Of a stretch of DNA of 64,000 nucleotides, positions 11,287 through 19,905 are shown in pieces. The notes below the pieces were generated by a model. It was not told the origin of the DNA and ran no database searches. It was given only the letters and a program-made list of their open reading frames with translations. The stretch comes from an uncultured Lachnospiraceae bacterium (lineage in GTDB: Bacteria; Bacillota; Clostridia; Lachnospirales; Lachnospiraceae): positions 1-64,000 of the forward strand of contig CAJUBE010000024.1 of NCBI GenBank assembly GCA_910584725.1, read 5' to 3'. Numbering within the stretch: the stretch's first letter is position 1; every line of letters begins with the position of its first letter. Made by a program: the position numbers and the translations under genes.

Positions 11287-12279
11287 ATGCAGTTTACGGA
11301 TATCGGTATAGATCTTGGCACAGCCAGTATTTTAGTATATATCAGAGGCAAGGGCGTGGTATTGAAGGAGCCCTCCGTTGTCGCTTTTGACAGAGATACA
11401 AATAAAATCAAAGCAATCGGCGAGGACGCGCGCCTCATGCTTGGCAGAACACCGGGCAATATTGTGGCGGTAAGACCCTTGAGACAGGGCGTAATCTCCG
11501 ACTATCAGGTTACGGAGAAAATGATGAAATACTTTATCCAGAAGGCTCTGGGTAAAAAAACGTTCAGGAAGCCGCGCATTGCAGTCTGCGTGCCCAGCGG
11601 CGTGACAGAGGTAGAAAAGAAAGCCGTGGAGGACGCGACCTATCAGGCGGGCGCAAGAGAGGTTTCCATCATTGAGGAGCCGATTGCGGCAGCTATCGGC
11701 GCTGGTATTGACATTTCCAAGCCCTGCGGCAACATGATTGTAGATATCGGCGGCGGTACTTCCGACATCGCGGTGATTTCTCTCGGCGGTACGGTGGTCA
11801 GCGCTTCCATTAAGATAGCGGGCGACGATTTTGACGAGGCTATCGTGCGCTATATGCGTAAAAAACACAATCTGCTGATCGGTGAACGGACGGCAGAGGA
11901 TTTGAAGATAAAGATCGGTTCCGCGTTCAAGCGTCCCGAGGTGGATTACATGGATGTGAGAGGGCGCAATCTGGTGACCGGTCTTCCGAGAACCGTTAAG
12001 GTTTCGTCGGAGGAGACGGAGGAGGCGCTGCATGAGACCACGGTACAGATCGTGGAGACGATACACAGCGTACTGGAGAAGACTCCCCCGGAGCTGGCGG
12101 CGGATATCGCGGATCGCGGCATCGTTCTGACAGGCGGCGGCAGTCTGCTTCGCGGGCTGGAGGATCTGATCGCGGCCAAGACGGGCATCAACACCATGAC
12201 CGCGGAAGACCCGATGACGGCCGTGGCGATCGGTACCGGAAAGTATGTGGAATTTTTGGCGGGATACCGCGAAGACTAG
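11287..12279 (+). CDS. mbl: MreB-family actin homologue Mbl
   Basis: Bacterial actin that forms membrane-bound filaments and guides lateral cell-wall synthesis. The 330-residue protein has the actin-fold phosphate motifs IGIDLGTAS (residues 7-15) and VDIGGGTSDIAV (about 157-168), and the adenosine motif LTGGGSLLRG (about 281-290). I prefer Mbl to MreB because the next genes are flgF/flgG-type rod genes, the order mbl-flhO-flhP known from Bacillus, and mreC and mreD are absent. The gene is followed by a family-A hairpin element before flhO, and probably shares its transcript. Confidence 0.9.
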   Translation: MQFTDIGIDLGTASILVYIRGKGVVLKEPSVVAFDRDTNKIKAIGEDARLMLGRTPGNIVAVRPLRQGVISDYQVTEKMMKYFIQKALGKKTFRKPRIAVCVPSGVTEVEKKAVEDATYQAGAREVSIIEEPIAAAIGAGIDISKPCGNMIVDIGGGTSDIAVISLGGTVVSASIKIAGDDFDEAIVRYMRKKHNLLIGERTAEDLKIKIGSAFKRPEVDYMDVRGRNLVTGLPRTVKVSSEETEEALHETTVQIVETIHSVLEKTPPELAADIADRGIVLTGGGSLLRGLEDLIAAKTGINTMTAEDPMTAVAIGTGKYVEFLAGYRED

Positions 12280-12423
12280 AGTGAAAAGAACTTCTAAAGC
12301 TCAGCAGCAAAGGCTGCTTCGCTAAGAAGTTCTATGTTTCACTCAGAAGAATGCCCAGAATACGGGCATTCTCCGCACAGATTTGAAATTCTGCAGAGCG
12401 GAATCATGGCGGTTAGAGTGAAA
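12279..12423 (+). repeat. Family A covarying hairpin element, copy A1
   Basis: An outer stem GAGTGAAA/TTTCACTC encloses AGAACTTCT/AGAAGTTCT and AGCAGC/GCTGCT. A second hairpin, GAATGCCC/GGGCATTC, follows, then a tail ending CATGGCGGTTAGAGTGAAA. The element lies between mbl and flhO. Other copies keep the pairing with different bases. Confidence 0.85.
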
Positions 12424-12464
12424 AAACACATTCTCGGCAGATAATAGATGGAGGAAGATACGTT

Positions 12465-13334
12465 ATGTTAAAAGGGTTGTACACCGCCTACACAGGCATG
12501 TTGAATGAGCAGCACCGGATGGACGTGTTGACGAACAATCTGGCGAATGCGACCACCAACGGATTTAAGAAGGAAGGCACCACAAGCCAGGCGTTTGACA
12601 CGGTGCTTGCCTATAAGATCAAGGATTTGTCGGAGCCCGGAAATCTCCCGAGGCCTCTGGCGACCAACAGGGCCATTGACGAGGCGGAGGCGAATAACCC
12701 GCTGAACGAGGACTATCTGGAGCGGCGTGTCAGAAAAACGGGATTGAATCTGGGGGTAAGGATCGGAGAAAATTATGTGGATTATTCCGAGGGCCCTATT
12801 AAGGAAACCGGAAACACGCTTGATCTGGCTCTTTCCGACAGAGGCTTTTTCGCGGTAGAATATACGAACAAAAGGGGCGAAACCTCCATCAAATATACCA
12901 GAGACGGCAATTTCACCATGAACCGACAGGGTTTCCTGCAGACGCAGGACGGCGACTACGTGCTGGATGAGGACGGACGGAGAATCCAGATGGATACGGC
13001 TCTTCCCATCAGCATCAGCCGCAACGGCACGATTGTGCAGGACGGCACTACGGTGGCGACCATCGGTATTACCGATTTTGAGGATTACAATTATTTGGAG
13101 CGCTTCGGTGAGAACTATTTCCAGCCGGTAGAGGGTGCGACGGAGCTCGATCGTGGTGAAACCGGGGTAAATACGCAGATTCATCAGGGATATCTGGAAA
13201 TGTCGAATATTTCCGTGGTAACCGAGATGGTAAACATGATTACTTTACAGCGGCAGTATGAAAGCAACCAGAAAGTGATCACCACCTACGACGATACATT
13301 AGAGCAGGCAGTAACCCAGCACGGGAAGATATAG
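12465..13334 (+). CDS. flhO: Flagellar basal-body rod protein, FlgF/FlhO type
   Basis: Proximal or distal rod component of the flagellar basal body, exported by the flagellar type III apparatus. The 289-residue protein has the N-terminal rod/hook signature MLKGLYTAYTGM...LTNNLANATTNGFKKE (residues 1-36), and a C-terminal coiled segment SNISVVTEMVNMITLQRQYE typical of the family. A central D1-like domain lies between. It belongs to the set mbl-flhO-flhP-rod-binding protein, with 15 bp to the next gene. Naming as FlhO rests on gene order; FlgF is the enterobacterial equivalent. Confidence 0.9.
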   Translation: MLKGLYTAYTGMLNEQHRMDVLTNNLANATTNGFKKEGTTSQAFDTVLAYKIKDLSEPGNLPRPLATNRAIDEAEANNPLNEDYLERRVRKTGLNLGVRIGENYVDYSEGPIKETGNTLDLALSDRGFFAVEYTNKRGETSIKYTRDGNFTMNRQGFLQTQDGDYVLDEDGRRIQMDTALPISISRNGTIVQDGTTVATIGITDFEDYNYLERFGENYFQPVEGATELDRGETGVNTQIHQGYLEMSNISVVTEMVNMITLQRQYESNQKVITTYDDTLEQAVTQHGKI

Positions 13335-13349
13335 TAAAGGAGAATAGAC

Positions 13350-14168
13350 ATGGTTAGAAGTTTATGGTCGGGCGCAACCGGCATGAATGCACAGCAGACA
13401 AACGTAGATACGATAGCGAACAACCTCGCCAACGTCAATTCCGTTGGATATAAGGCGCAGGTGGCACAGTTTAAGTCTCTTCTGTACCAGAATCTGCAGT
13501 CCATTACGACGACGGCGAACGGCGACCCGAAACCGACCACTTCACAGGTAGGTCTGGGTGTCCGCACCGCTTCCATCAATCAGATTTTCACGCAGGGCAG
13601 CCTTTTAGACTCTGCTTCCGATACTTCTTTCGCAATCGAGGGCGACGGCTTCTTTGCTCTGCGCGGGGAAGATGGACAGATCTTTTATACAAGAAACGGC
13701 GATTTTACATGGGCGATCGGCGCCAATAACCGCATGACCCTGACAAACGCGGATGGCCTTCCGGTATTAGACACCGAGGGACGCGCCATCGTGACCGATG
13801 CAGGTTACATAGCCAGCAATCTTTCGATTACAGAGGATGGGCAGATCTGCTATCCTGACGCGCAGAATAACCCGCAGCCTATCGGTATACAGATCGGCAC
13901 ATTCCAGTTTAACAATCCTGGCGGCTTAAGGAGAGAAGGCGATACCCTCTTTTCGGTGACGGATGCCAGCGGTCGTGCGCTCAACGAGGACACCACGGAC
14001 AATGTACAGAAGAGCCGCATCATTCAGGGTTATCTGGAAGGTTCCAACGTGCAGGTAGCGAATGAAATGGTAAATCTGATTGTGGCGCAGCGTGCCTACG
14101 AGATGAACTCCAAGTCCATCACAACCTCCGACTCCATGTTGGAAGTGGCGAACAACCTGAAACGCTAA
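13350..14168 (+). CDS. flhP: Flagellar distal rod protein, FlgG/FlhP type
   Basis: Distal rod subunit linking rod and hook. The 272-residue protein begins MVRSLWSGATGM and contains the rod signature ANNLANVNSVGYKAQ near residue 25. It ends with EMVNLIVAQRAYEMNSKSI...MLEVANNLKR, the coiled C-terminus that polymerises in the rod core. The length is close to the FlgG norm of about 260. It starts 15 bp after flhO with AAAGGAG upstream, so the two are translationally close partners. The identification as FlgG-like is firm; the FlhP label follows gene order. Confidence 0.92.
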   Translation: MVRSLWSGATGMNAQQTNVDTIANNLANVNSVGYKAQVAQFKSLLYQNLQSITTTANGDPKPTTSQVGLGVRTASINQIFTQGSLLDSASDTSFAIEGDGFFALRGEDGQIFYTRNGDFTWAIGANNRMTLTNADGLPVLDTEGRAIVTDAGYIASNLSITEDGQICYPDAQNNPQPIGIQIGTFQFNNPGGLRREGDTLFSVTDASGRALNEDTTDNVQKSRIIQGYLEGSNVQVANEMVNLIVAQRAYEMNSKSITTSDSMLEVANNLKR

Positions 14169-14232
14169 GAGCCGTGCAAAATTGAGGCTGAGTAGGCTGC
14201 GAAGCGGGTTACAAATGAAACGGCTCGTATAC
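14169..14232 (+). repeat. Intercistronic hairpin after flhP
   Basis: GAGCCGT and ACGGCTC pair at the two ends of an approximately 58-nt segment containing GGCTGAGTAGGCTGCGAAGC. It lies between flhP and the rod-binding gene. The inner structure is weak. Confidence 0.4.
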
Positions 14233-14248
14233 ATATAGGAGAACACAT

Positions 14249-14629
14249 ATGAACGACTTAACCAACTTATCCGCATACACAAACTACATGACCGACGCAA
14301 ACCGTGTAGCGACGGAAACGCTGCAGAAGAATCTGCAGAATGTGCAGAATACGCGGAACGCGAACGGAACCGACAAGGCGAAAGAGGACGACGCCCTCTT
14401 TGATGCCTGCAAACAGTTTGAAGCGTATCTGTGGGAACAGGTTTATAAGGAAATGCAGAAAACCGTAGACATTTTTAGTGATGATGAGGACGGCTACGCG
14501 TCGCAGATGGTGGACTATTTCAAGGATTCCGTGATTCAGCAGATTTCTGCGCAGACCGCGACGCAGGGTTCCAATTCTCTGGCGCAGATGTTATACGAGC
14601 AGGCAAAGATCAACTACAACATAACCTGA
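14249..14629 (+). CDS. Rod-binding protein, FlgJ N-terminal type
   Basis: A 126-residue protein matching the rod-binding domain of FlgJ: ACKQFEAYLWEQVYKEMQKT (about residues 50-70), then DYFKDSVIQQIS and a terminal SLAQMLYEQ. It is thought to cap or scaffold the growing flagellar rod. It lacks the C-terminal muramidase domain found in proteobacterial FlgJ, as is normal in many Firmicutes. It is the last gene of the mbl-flagellar rod operon and is followed by a hairpin (GCCCGGCGGC/GCCGATCCGGGC). Confidence 0.85.
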   Translation: MNDLTNLSAYTNYMTDANRVATETLQKNLQNVQNTRNANGTDKAKEDDALFDACKQFEAYLWEQVYKEMQKTVDIFSDDEDGYASQMVDYFKDSVIQQISAQTATQGSNSLAQMLYEQAKINYNIT

Positions 14630-14639
14630 AAACAATGGT

Positions 14640-14678
14640 GCCCGGCGGCGAAAGCCGATCCGGGCCGTAGTTTTCCTA
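14640..14678 (+). terminator. Probable terminator of the rod operon
   Basis: GCCCGG-CGGC-gaaa-GCCG-at-CCGGGC forms a tight GC-rich stem with a GAAA tetraloop, followed by GTAGTTTTCC. The T run is short, so termination may be partial. Confidence 0.6.
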
Positions 14679-14747
14679 CACCGCGCAGTAATTGCATGAC
14701 GTGGTTTGCACAGTAATATTTTCTACATCACAGCACACAGGTATTCT

Positions 14748-17075
14748 ATGGAAACAGTCAAAGGATTTATTGATCACATTATTTACCGCAACAAAGACAA
14801 TGGATATACGGTTTTGAATCTTCTCACACAGGAGGACGAGCTTACCTGCGTGGGTTTTTTTAAAACGATGGATCAGGGTGAGACGATCGAGGCGCAGGGG
14901 GAGTATACCCAGCACCAAATATACGGTAAACAGTTTAAAATTGAGCAATACAAGATTCTTCCGCCCAGTGATGAGATCAGTATGGAGCGGTATTTGTCTT
15001 CCGGCGCCGTAAAGGGCGTGGGGGAAGCGCTGGCAAAGCGGATTATCAAGGCTTTCGGTGCGGATACCTACCGTGTGATCGAGGAAGAGCCGGAGCGTCT
15101 GGCGGAGGTGAAAGGGATCAGCCTGCGTAAAGCCCGAGAAATTGCGGCATCTCTTTACGAAAAGAGGGATGCCCGGGACGCCATGACCTTTTTGCAGGGC
15201 TACGGCATTTCCAACACCCTGGCGCTGCGCATTTATGAAGCTTACGGGATGGGACTTTACGGCGTTATGAAAGAAAATCCTTACCGGCTTGCCGAGGATA
15301 TTCAGGGCATCGGATTTCGCATTGCGGATGAAATCGCGGCGAAGATCGGCATTCACACAGACTCTGACTACCGCATCAGAAGCGGCCTGCTCTACACGTT
15401 ACAGCAGGCGGGCGGCGAGGGGCATTGCTATCTTCCGGCGGACAGGCTGCTCGCGCAGGCGGGAGAGCTTTTGGGCATTGAGCCTTCCCTGATGGAGCCG
15501 CAGCTGCAAAATCTTGCGATGGACAAGAAGCTGGTAATCAAATATGTTCCCGTCGCGGACAGCGGCGCAGCTCCGAACAGAGCTGCGGACGGTAATCCCG
15601 ATACAGACGGCGCCATGCCTATGCGTGAATGCCGTGTCTATGCGGGCACGTTTTATTACGCAGAGTTAAACTGCGCGCGAATGCTCCACGAATTAAATAT
15701 TGCCGAGGAGCTTCTTCCTGCCGAAGAGGAGGCGCTTCTGCAAAAAATAGATCAGGTGGAGGCAGATCTTGGCATTGTTCTGGATAGTCTGCAGAAGCGC
15801 TCTGTTTTGGAAAGCATCAGAAACGGCGTGTTCATTCTCTCCGGCGGCCCGGGCACGGGAAAAACCACAACCATCAACGCAATCATCCGCTATTTTCTTT
15901 CTCAGGGGATGGACATCAGCCTGGCGGCCCCCACGGGGCGGGCAGCCAAACGCATGACTGAGGCAACGGGCTATGAATCCCGCACCATTCACCGTCTTTT
16001 GGAGCTTTCCGGAGCGGCGGCTCTGGAAGGAAAGGCGGCGCGCTTTGAACGCAACGAGGAAAATCCGCTGGAAGCGGATGTGATTATTGTAGATGAAATG
16101 TCCATGGTGGATATTTTTTTGTTTCAGTCGCTCCTGAAGGCAATTTCCGTGGGAACGCGGCTGATTATGGTTGGCGACGTGAATCAGCTTCCATCCGTGG
16201 GGCCGGGGCAGGTACTCTCCGATCTGATCAGAAGCGGCGCGTTTCAGACGGTAGTGCTGGAAAAAATTTTTCGACAGGCCAAGGAGAGCGATATCGTTTT
16301 GAATGCGCACAGAATCCACGCGGGCGAAGACCTTGTCCTGGATAATAAGAGCAGGGATTTCTTCTTTCTGGAAAGGAACGACATAAATGTCATATATAAG
16401 CATATGATCCAGCTCATTTTGGAGAAGCTGCCCCGTTATGTGGATGCGACGCCCTACGATATCCAGGTGCTGACGCCCATGCGGAAAGGAAAACTCGGTG
16501 TAGAGACACTAAACGGTATTTTGCAGAGGTATCTCAATCCGCCAGACGACAAAAAACGGGAGTGCCAGTCGGGCGATACCCTTTTTCGTGAGGGCGACAA
16601 GGTCATGCAGATTAAGAACAATTACCAGCTTGCGTGGGAGGTGGTGAGCCGATACAACATACCCATCGATCAGGGCATGGGGATTTTTAACGGAGATATC
16701 GGCGTGATCCGCACAATCGACGAGTACGCTCGGGAGGTGGTGGTGGAGTTTGACGAGCACAGGCGGGTTACCTATCCCTATTCGGGACTGGACGAGATCG
16801 AACTTGCCTATGCCGTGACGATACATAAATCTCAGGGAAGCGAGTATCCCGCGGTTATCATGCCGCTTCTCACGGGGCCGCATATGCTTTTTAACCGCAA
16901 TCTCCTCTACACGGGCGTTACCCGCGCGAAGTCCTGTGTCACCATTCTGGGGAGCCGCGCAACGGTTTCCGAGATGGTTGCCAATAACCGGGAGAATCAC
17001 CGTTACACCGGCTTCCGTGACCAGATTCAGGCTCTGCAATTCGAATCCGGTGACATGACAATGCCGCCCGCATGA
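14748..17075 (+). CDS. recD2: ATP-dependent RecD2-like helicase
   Basis: A 5'-3' DNA helicase of the RecD2 class found in bacteria without RecBC; involved in repair and replication-fork maintenance. The 775-residue protein has an N-terminal OB-like domain, helix-hairpin-helix repeats (SSGAVKGVGEALAKRI; EVKGISLRKAREI; DIQGIGFRIADEIA), Walker A SGGPGTGKTT near residue 365, Walker B IIVDEMSMVD near 450, and the C-terminal helicase motif IHKSQGSEYPAVI. The ATG at 14748 begins the conserved METVKGFIDHIIYR; an upstream in-frame start at 14706 gives a non-conserved extension. Followed by a partial family-A repeat and comF. Confidence 0.95.
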   Translation: METVKGFIDHIIYRNKDNGYTVLNLLTQEDELTCVGFFKTMDQGETIEAQGEYTQHQIYGKQFKIEQYKILPPSDEISMERYLSSGAVKGVGEALAKRIIKAFGADTYRVIEEEPERLAEVKGISLRKAREIAASLYEKRDARDAMTFLQGYGISNTLALRIYEAYGMGLYGVMKENPYRLAEDIQGIGFRIADEIAAKIGIHTDSDYRIRSGLLYTLQQAGGEGHCYLPADRLLAQAGELLGIEPSLMEPQLQNLAMDKKLVIKYVPVADSGAAPNRAADGNPDTDGAMPMRECRVYAGTFYYAELNCARMLHELNIAEELLPAEEEALLQKIDQVEADLGIVLDSLQKRSVLESIRNGVFILSGGPGTGKTTTINAIIRYFLSQGMDISLAAPTGRAAKRMTEATGYESRTIHRLLELSGAAALEGKAARFERNEENPLEADVIIVDEMSMVDIFLFQSLLKAISVGTRLIMVGDVNQLPSVGPGQVLSDLIRSGAFQTVVLEKIFRQAKESDIVLNAHRIHAGEDLVLDNKSRDFFFLERNDINVIYKHMIQLILEKLPRYVDATPYDIQVLTPMRKGKLGVETLNGILQRYLNPPDDKKRECQSGDTLFREGDKVMQIKNNYQLAWEVVSRYNIPIDQGMGIFNGDIGVIRTIDEYAREVVVEFDEHRRVTYPYSGLDEIELAYAVTIHKSQGSEYPAVIMPLLTGPHMLFNRNLLYTGVTRAKSCVTILGSRATVSEMVANNRENHRYTGFRDQIQALQFESGDMTMPPA

Positions 17076-17089
17076 CAGGCGCATATCTC

Positions 17090-17162
17090 CCGGACCATTT
17101 CACCCTAACCGCCATGTCACAGCTTTGCCGTGACTCAAATCAATGCGGAGAATGCCGCATTT
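17090..17162 (-). repeat. Family A element, partial copy A7 (reverse)
   Basis: The reverse complement holds GCATTCTCCGCATTGATTTG, the GTCACGGC/GCTGTGAC hairpin and CATGGCGGTTAGGGTGAAA, matching the tail of the copy at 43197-43350. The large 5' stem is missing. It lies between recD2 and comF. Confidence 0.7.
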
Positions 17163-17178
17163 CAGAGAGGATACGTCT

Positions 17179-17970
17179 ATGAAAACACATCTCCCTTCAA
17201 CAACACAGCTTAGTTCAGGCGTGCATGTCGTGCCGCGATTTCGCGCACGCACACATTTTCGCGCGGCGGCAGATGTCGCGGTGACGCTTCTTTTTCCGCG
17301 CCGCTGCCCTGTCTGCGACGAGCCTGTCAAACCTTGGAATGCATTGATCTGTAAGGAGTGCGAACCGAAGCTTACCTATGTTAAACCGCCGCGGTGTCTC
17401 AAATGCGGCAAACATATCGGCAGCAGCGAAAAGGAATACTGTGACGACTGTGCTGCGCGCCCGCATGTTTTTGACAGCGGCCGCGCTCTCTTCTCCTATC
17501 GAAGCGTTTCCGCATCCATCGCCCGCTTTAAATACCGCGGCAGACGGGAATATGCCGCCTGTTACGCCGCCTTTATGCAGGAAGGCCTCGGGCCCTTTAT
17601 CCGCGCTTGCCGGGCGGAGGCGCTGGTGCCCGTGCCGCTTCACAAAAGCAAGCTGAAGAGGCGCGGATACAATCAGGCACAGGTGCTGGCGGAGGAGCTT
17701 TCCGTACGCACAGGTATCCCGATGCGGGCTGATTTGATAGAGAGAGTGAAAAAAACCACACCCATGAAAGATTTATCTGCCGCGGAAAGGCAAAATAATT
17801 TGAAAAAGGCTTTCAAAATCCGTCGTAATGATGTAAAATTAAGTATAATTATAATCATTGACGACATCTACACGACGGGCAGTACGATAGATGCCATGAG
17901 CCGCGAGTTTAAAAAGGCGGGTGTAGAACGAATTTATTTCATAACTCTTGCCGGCGGCAGGGGCATATGA
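17179..17970 (+). CDS. comF: ComF family phosphoribosyltransferase-like protein
   Basis: ComF proteins act in DNA uptake or processing during natural transformation and are widespread in non-competent bacteria too. The 263-residue protein has an N-terminal zinc finger (RRCPVCDEPV...CKECEPK, then CLKCGKHIGS...YCDDC) and a C-terminal type I phosphoribosyltransferase fold ending in IIIIDDIYTTGSTIDAM, the PRPP loop. The ATG at 17179 is preferred because AGAGAGG lies 8 nt upstream; it leaves an unusual basic extension of about 40 residues, so a later start is possible. yvyF follows after 27 bp. Confidence 0.9.
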   Translation: MKTHLPSTTQLSSGVHVVPRFRARTHFRAAADVAVTLLFPRRCPVCDEPVKPWNALICKECEPKLTYVKPPRCLKCGKHIGSSEKEYCDDCAARPHVFDSGRALFSYRSVSASIARFKYRGRREYAACYAAFMQEGLGPFIRACRAEALVPVPLHKSKLKRRGYNQAQVLAEELSVRTGIPMRADLIERVKKTTPMKDLSAAERQNNLKKAFKIRRNDVKLSIIIIIDDIYTTGSTIDAMSREFKKAGVERIYFITLAGGRGI

Positions 17971-17997
17971 AAACAATTTGTCTCAGGGAGGTAAGGT

Positions 17998-18405
17998 ATG
18001 AACGTAAGAAATTGCAGAAAATGCGGAAATCTTTTTAACTATGTCTCCGGACCGCCGATCTGTATGGCATGCCGCGAGAAGCTTGAGGAGAAATTTCAGG
18101 AAGTAAAGAAGTATATTCAGGATAACGGCCATGCAGGTATTCAGCAGGTGGCGGAAGCATGTGACGTTTCCACGAACCAGATCCATCAGTGGCTTCGGGA
18201 AGAGCGGCTGGAGCTTTCAGCGGAGTCCGGCGTTACGCTTTCCTGCGAAAACTGCGGCGCGGCTATTTTGTCGGGACGTTTCTGCCAGAAGTGCAAAAAT
18301 ACCATGGCAAACGAGCTGGGCGCCAGCATCAAGAAGCCCGAGCCCATCAAGGTGCAGAAGAAAAAGGACACGAAGGAAAATCCGAAGATGCGTTTCCTGA
18401 ACTGA
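17998..18405 (+). CDS. Flagellar operon protein YvyF type
   Basis: A 135-residue protein of the Firmicutes flagellar-region family represented by YvyF. It has an N-terminal zinc-ribbon-like pair (CRKCG and CMAC), a MerR/HTH-like centre (QQVAEACDVSTNQIHQWLREERLE, about residues 45-68), and a second zinc ribbon (CENCG...FCQKCK, about 82-100). This layout suggests a DNA- or RNA-binding regulator tied to flagellar genes; the exact role is unknown. It follows comF directly, as in other Firmicutes where comF-yvyF-flgM cluster. A GGGAGGT ribosome site is present. Confidence 0.82.
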   Translation: MNVRNCRKCGNLFNYVSGPPICMACREKLEEKFQEVKKYIQDNGHAGIQQVAEACDVSTNQIHQWLREERLELSAESGVTLSCENCGAAILSGRFCQKCKNTMANELGASIKKPEPIKVQKKKDTKENPKMRFLN

Positions 18406-18432
18406 TACTATTGTCGGAAATTGGAGAGATAT

Positions 18433-18831
18433 ATGTTAAATGAAGAGAGAGTCGTTCTGATGACCAAGATGGCCTCCTACGAAGCACACGAGGGGAAGAA
18501 ATGTCTTGCCATCGGCAGTTATTTTCGGAGCGACTATATAGGCTGGCAGGTGCTTAAATCCATTATAAGTGCAACCATCGCATTTGTAGTGGTTTTTGCT
18601 ATGTACATTTTTTATGATTTTGGCGTTTTTATGACGGAAATCTACAAGATGGATCTTCTTGAATTTGCAAAGAATGTTCTGTTCTTATATCTGGGAACGG
18701 TGGGCGCTTACGCTCTCATCTCCTATGTGGTGTACACGATCAGGTACAGCCGGGCAAGCAAGAGTCTGCGCACATATTATATGAATCTGCACAAACTCTC
18801 CGCCATGTACAAGAACGAAAAAAGGGACTAA
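18433..18831 (+). CDS. Membrane protein, two helices, unknown function
   Basis: A 132-residue protein with two clear hydrophobic helices (about residues 43-63, SIISATIAFVVVFAMYIFY, and 82-103, FLYLGTVGAYALISYVVY) and charged cytoplasmic ends. I do not recognise a named family. The ATG at 18433 is preferred over the upstream TTG because GGAGAG lies 5 nt before it. It ends 5 bp before the next membrane protein, which in turn precedes cdaA, so the three probably form one transcript. Confidence 0.7.
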   Translation: MLNEERVVLMTKMASYEAHEGKKCLAIGSYFRSDYIGWQVLKSIISATIAFVVVFAMYIFYDFGVFMTEIYKMDLLEFAKNVLFLYLGTVGAYALISYVVYTIRYSRASKSLRTYYMNLHKLSAMYKNEKRD

Positions 18832-18836
18832 TTTCG

Positions 18837-19805
18837 ATGACTACTTTACTGGTTGCAAAACAGATACTTTTGACCATATACAGCAAATATGAGGTGTATA
18901 TTACACCGCTTTTGAAGTTTCTTCTGGCGCTTATCACCCTTTGTCTGATCAATTCCAGACTGGGTTACATGGAGTCAATTACCAGAATAACAGTGGTGTT
19001 GATTGTGGCGCTTATGTGCTCCTTCATGCCGATGAATTTTATTGTTCTGATGGGCGCGGTTTTTTCTCTCATGCACCTTTATACTTTCAGCTTGGAGTGC
19101 GCCGCGGTAATCGGCGCAGGTTTTCTGTTGCTCTTTTTGCTGTATCTGCGGTTTTCTCCGAAGGATACTGTTGTTGTGGTGCTCATGCCGCTCTGCTTTC
19201 TTCTGCGGATACCCTACGTGATTCCCATATCCATGGGATTGATCGGAGCGCCCACATCTGCGGTTTCCGTTGCCTGTGGTGTGATCGTTTACTACATGCT
19301 TCATTATGTAACGCAGAATGCGACAATGATTGCTGCCATGGCTGATGAGGAGACGGCAGCAAAATTTAAGTTTATTATTGACGGCCTGATTAAGAACCGA
19401 GAGATGATTGTGACGATTGCGGCCTTTTCCATTACGGTGATTATCGTTTATCTTTTACGGCGGCTGAGCATTGATTATGCTTGGACAATTGCCATGACTG
19501 CAGGTGCGGTGGTGAATATCATGGTGCTCCTTGTGGGAGACTTAATTTTTGAGATAAATCAATCGCTGCCGGGCGTGATTTTAGGGACGGTTATCTCCTT
19601 CCTGCTCGTGCTGATATTGCAGTTTTTTGTATTTTATGTGGATTACAGTCGAACGGAAAAGGTTCAATTTGAGGATGATGAATACTATTATTATGTGAAG
19701 GCAGTACCGAAGGTTACCGTGGCGAAGCCGGAGAAAAAGGTGAAGCAGATCAGCTCCGCAAAAAGCGCGCCCGGCAGAACCACAAGACCCACACACCACT
19801 CATAA
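18837..19805 (+). CDS. Polytopic membrane protein upstream of cdaA
   Basis: A 322-residue protein with about eight predicted membrane helices through residue 275, followed by a charged tail (acidic EFEDDEYYYYV, then a Lys-rich stretch ending RPTHHS). No catalytic motif is recognisable. It starts 5 bp after the preceding membrane gene and ends about 100 bp before the diadenylate cyclase gene, so a link to c-di-AMP signalling or envelope homeostasis is possible but only inferred from position. Confidence 0.72.
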   Translation: MTTLLVAKQILLTIYSKYEVYITPLLKFLLALITLCLINSRLGYMESITRITVVLIVALMCSFMPMNFIVLMGAVFSLMHLYTFSLECAAVIGAGFLLLFLLYLRFSPKDTVVVVLMPLCFLLRIPYVIPISMGLIGAPTSAVSVACGVIVYYMLHYVTQNATMIAAMADEETAAKFKFIIDGLIKNREMIVTIAAFSITVIIVYLLRRLSIDYAWTIAMTAGAVVNIMVLLVGDLIFEINQSLPGVILGTVISFLLVLILQFFVFYVDYSRTEKVQFEDDEYYYYVKAVPKVTVAKPEKKVKQISSAKSAPGRTTRPTHHS

Positions 19806-19905
19806 TACCATTGCAATTCACACCGAATAATCGTAAATGGATGCGAAATCTGGCATGGGTGTGAATGGTAACCAGAAATTGACACAGAAGGCAGGTGATG
19901 GAGAG

